Assembly (NCBI GenBank): GCA_016218725.1
Contig: JACRDB010000168.1
Location: 17,209-81,208 of the forward strand
From: Deltaproteobacteria bacterium
Lineage (GTDB): Bacteria > Myxococcota_A > Polyangia > Polyangiales > Ga0077539
DNA: 64,000 nt
Direction of reading: 5' to 3'
Shown here: piece by piece, positions 63,744 through 64,000 of the stretch
Position numbering within the stretch: the first letter of the stretch is position 1
Layout: the number at the start of each line of letters is the position of its first letter
Translations under genes and position numbers: made by a program
The notes under the pieces: generated by a model
Databases searched by the model: none
What the model saw: only the letters and a program-made list of their open reading frames with translations
Told to the model about the DNA's origin: nothing

Positions 63744-64000
63744 CCAGGCAATGGAGCCCCGGTGTGATGGCCGGGGAGACTTTCGGGCCTGTGTCGCGGG
63801 TCAGGGGTGACTCCCCTGGGCTTCAATAGGAGCCCCGGTGTGATGGCCGGGGAGACTGTGGGATGGGTCATTGACGACCCGCCCCCCCCGGTGGTGGCTT
63901 CAATGGAGCCCCGGTGTGATGGCCGGGGAGACCCTTCAAGGTCGGGTCCATGGTGCGATTCAAGGTCGGGGCTTCAATGGAGCCCCGGTGTGATGGCCGG
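63744..64000 (-). CRISPR. Leader-distal end of a CRISPR array (4 repeats visible, continues past the window)
   Basis: Repeat of 37 nt beginning GGCTTCAATGGAGCCCC and ending GGCCGGGGAGAC, with an internal stem CCCCGG/CCGGGG. Copies: 63744-63780 (5' end degenerate), 63819-63856 (one extra A), 63896-63932 (intact), 63970 onward (cut by the window end). Spacers are 38, 39 and 37 nt. On the minus strand the repeat ends ATTGAAGCC, like the ATTGAAA(C/G) 8-nt handle of many type I and III crRNAs, so minus-strand transcription is likely. The degenerate copy would then be the terminal repeat and the leader lies to the right, outside the window. No cas gene is present in the 64 kb. Confidence 0.92.

Overview
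The window is very GC-rich, densely coded DNA with strong G/C third positions. Its protein content points to a myxobacterium-like member of the Myxococcota, probably close to Polyangiales/Sandaracinaceae. The reasons are the many outer-membrane-type lipoproteins with acidic Asp/Ala/Pro/Thr linkers, two MopE-like proteins with long runs of the NGCE / HCGACG cysteine repeat, several Ser/Thr kinases (one with a PEGA domain, one fused to a formylglycine-generating-enzyme-like domain), and eukaryote-like features such as a type-2 IleRS. No rRNA or tRNA gene was recognised. The taxonomic call is inferred from protein types, not from a marker gene.

Layout. 1-6.1 kb: epmA (start near the window edge), then ileS-lspA-lgt. 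6.1-13.1 kb: two unassigned genes, hrcA, a DUF4185-like lipoprotein, and a lipoprotein that carries both a trypsin-like domain and an HExxH domain. 13.4-17.8 kb: a four-gene, end-overlapping glycoconjugate operon (GT4-like, CDP-alcohol phosphotransferase, GT4-like, GT2). 17.8-24.1 kb: a 2,075-residue cysteine-repeat plus FG-GAP lipoprotein. 24.2-33.6 kb: gnd, a Cys-x3-Cys repeat protein, a CBS-type PLP enzyme downstream of a TrkA-N membrane protein, and three secreted proteins. 33.7-37.3 kb: an accessory island, described below. 37.2-46.4 kb: two beta-propeller lipoproteins, mutS and a GT-C glycosyltransferase, in that transcription order on the minus strand. 46.5-54.8 kb: kinases, a TPR protein and a second MopE-like lipoprotein. 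54.8-57.1 kb: a homocysteine methyltransferase-like enzyme, a SAM methyltransferase and YccF. 57.1-63.0 kb: a three-gene set of a dynamin-like GTPase (SrfC-like), an Hsp70/actin-fold ATPase (SrfB-like) and a small GrpE-like protein. 63.1-64.0 kb: a methyltransferase and the leader-distal end of a CRISPR array that runs out of the window.

The most distinctive stretch is 33.7-37.3 kb. Three tightly spaced minus-strand genes of visibly lower GC, one of them papain-fold-like, lie between two direct copies of the 3' end of the GT-C glycosyltransferase gene. The left copy is a deletion derivative fused at CTCCCCGG. The right boundary carries a 188-bp MITE-like element with 66-bp terminal inverted repeats and a 6-bp AACATC target duplication. 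It landed in a palindrome of the type ATGTTGC-N3-GCAACAT, which recurs elsewhere in the window. A second DNA-level oddity is an exact 24-bp palindrome inside the coding region of the GrpE-like gene.

Working together: lgt and lspA would lipidate and process the many lipoproteins here, and the 13.4-17.8 kb operon plus the GT-C enzyme suggest cell-surface glycan or glycolipid assembly. No cas gene is visible beside the CRISPR array.
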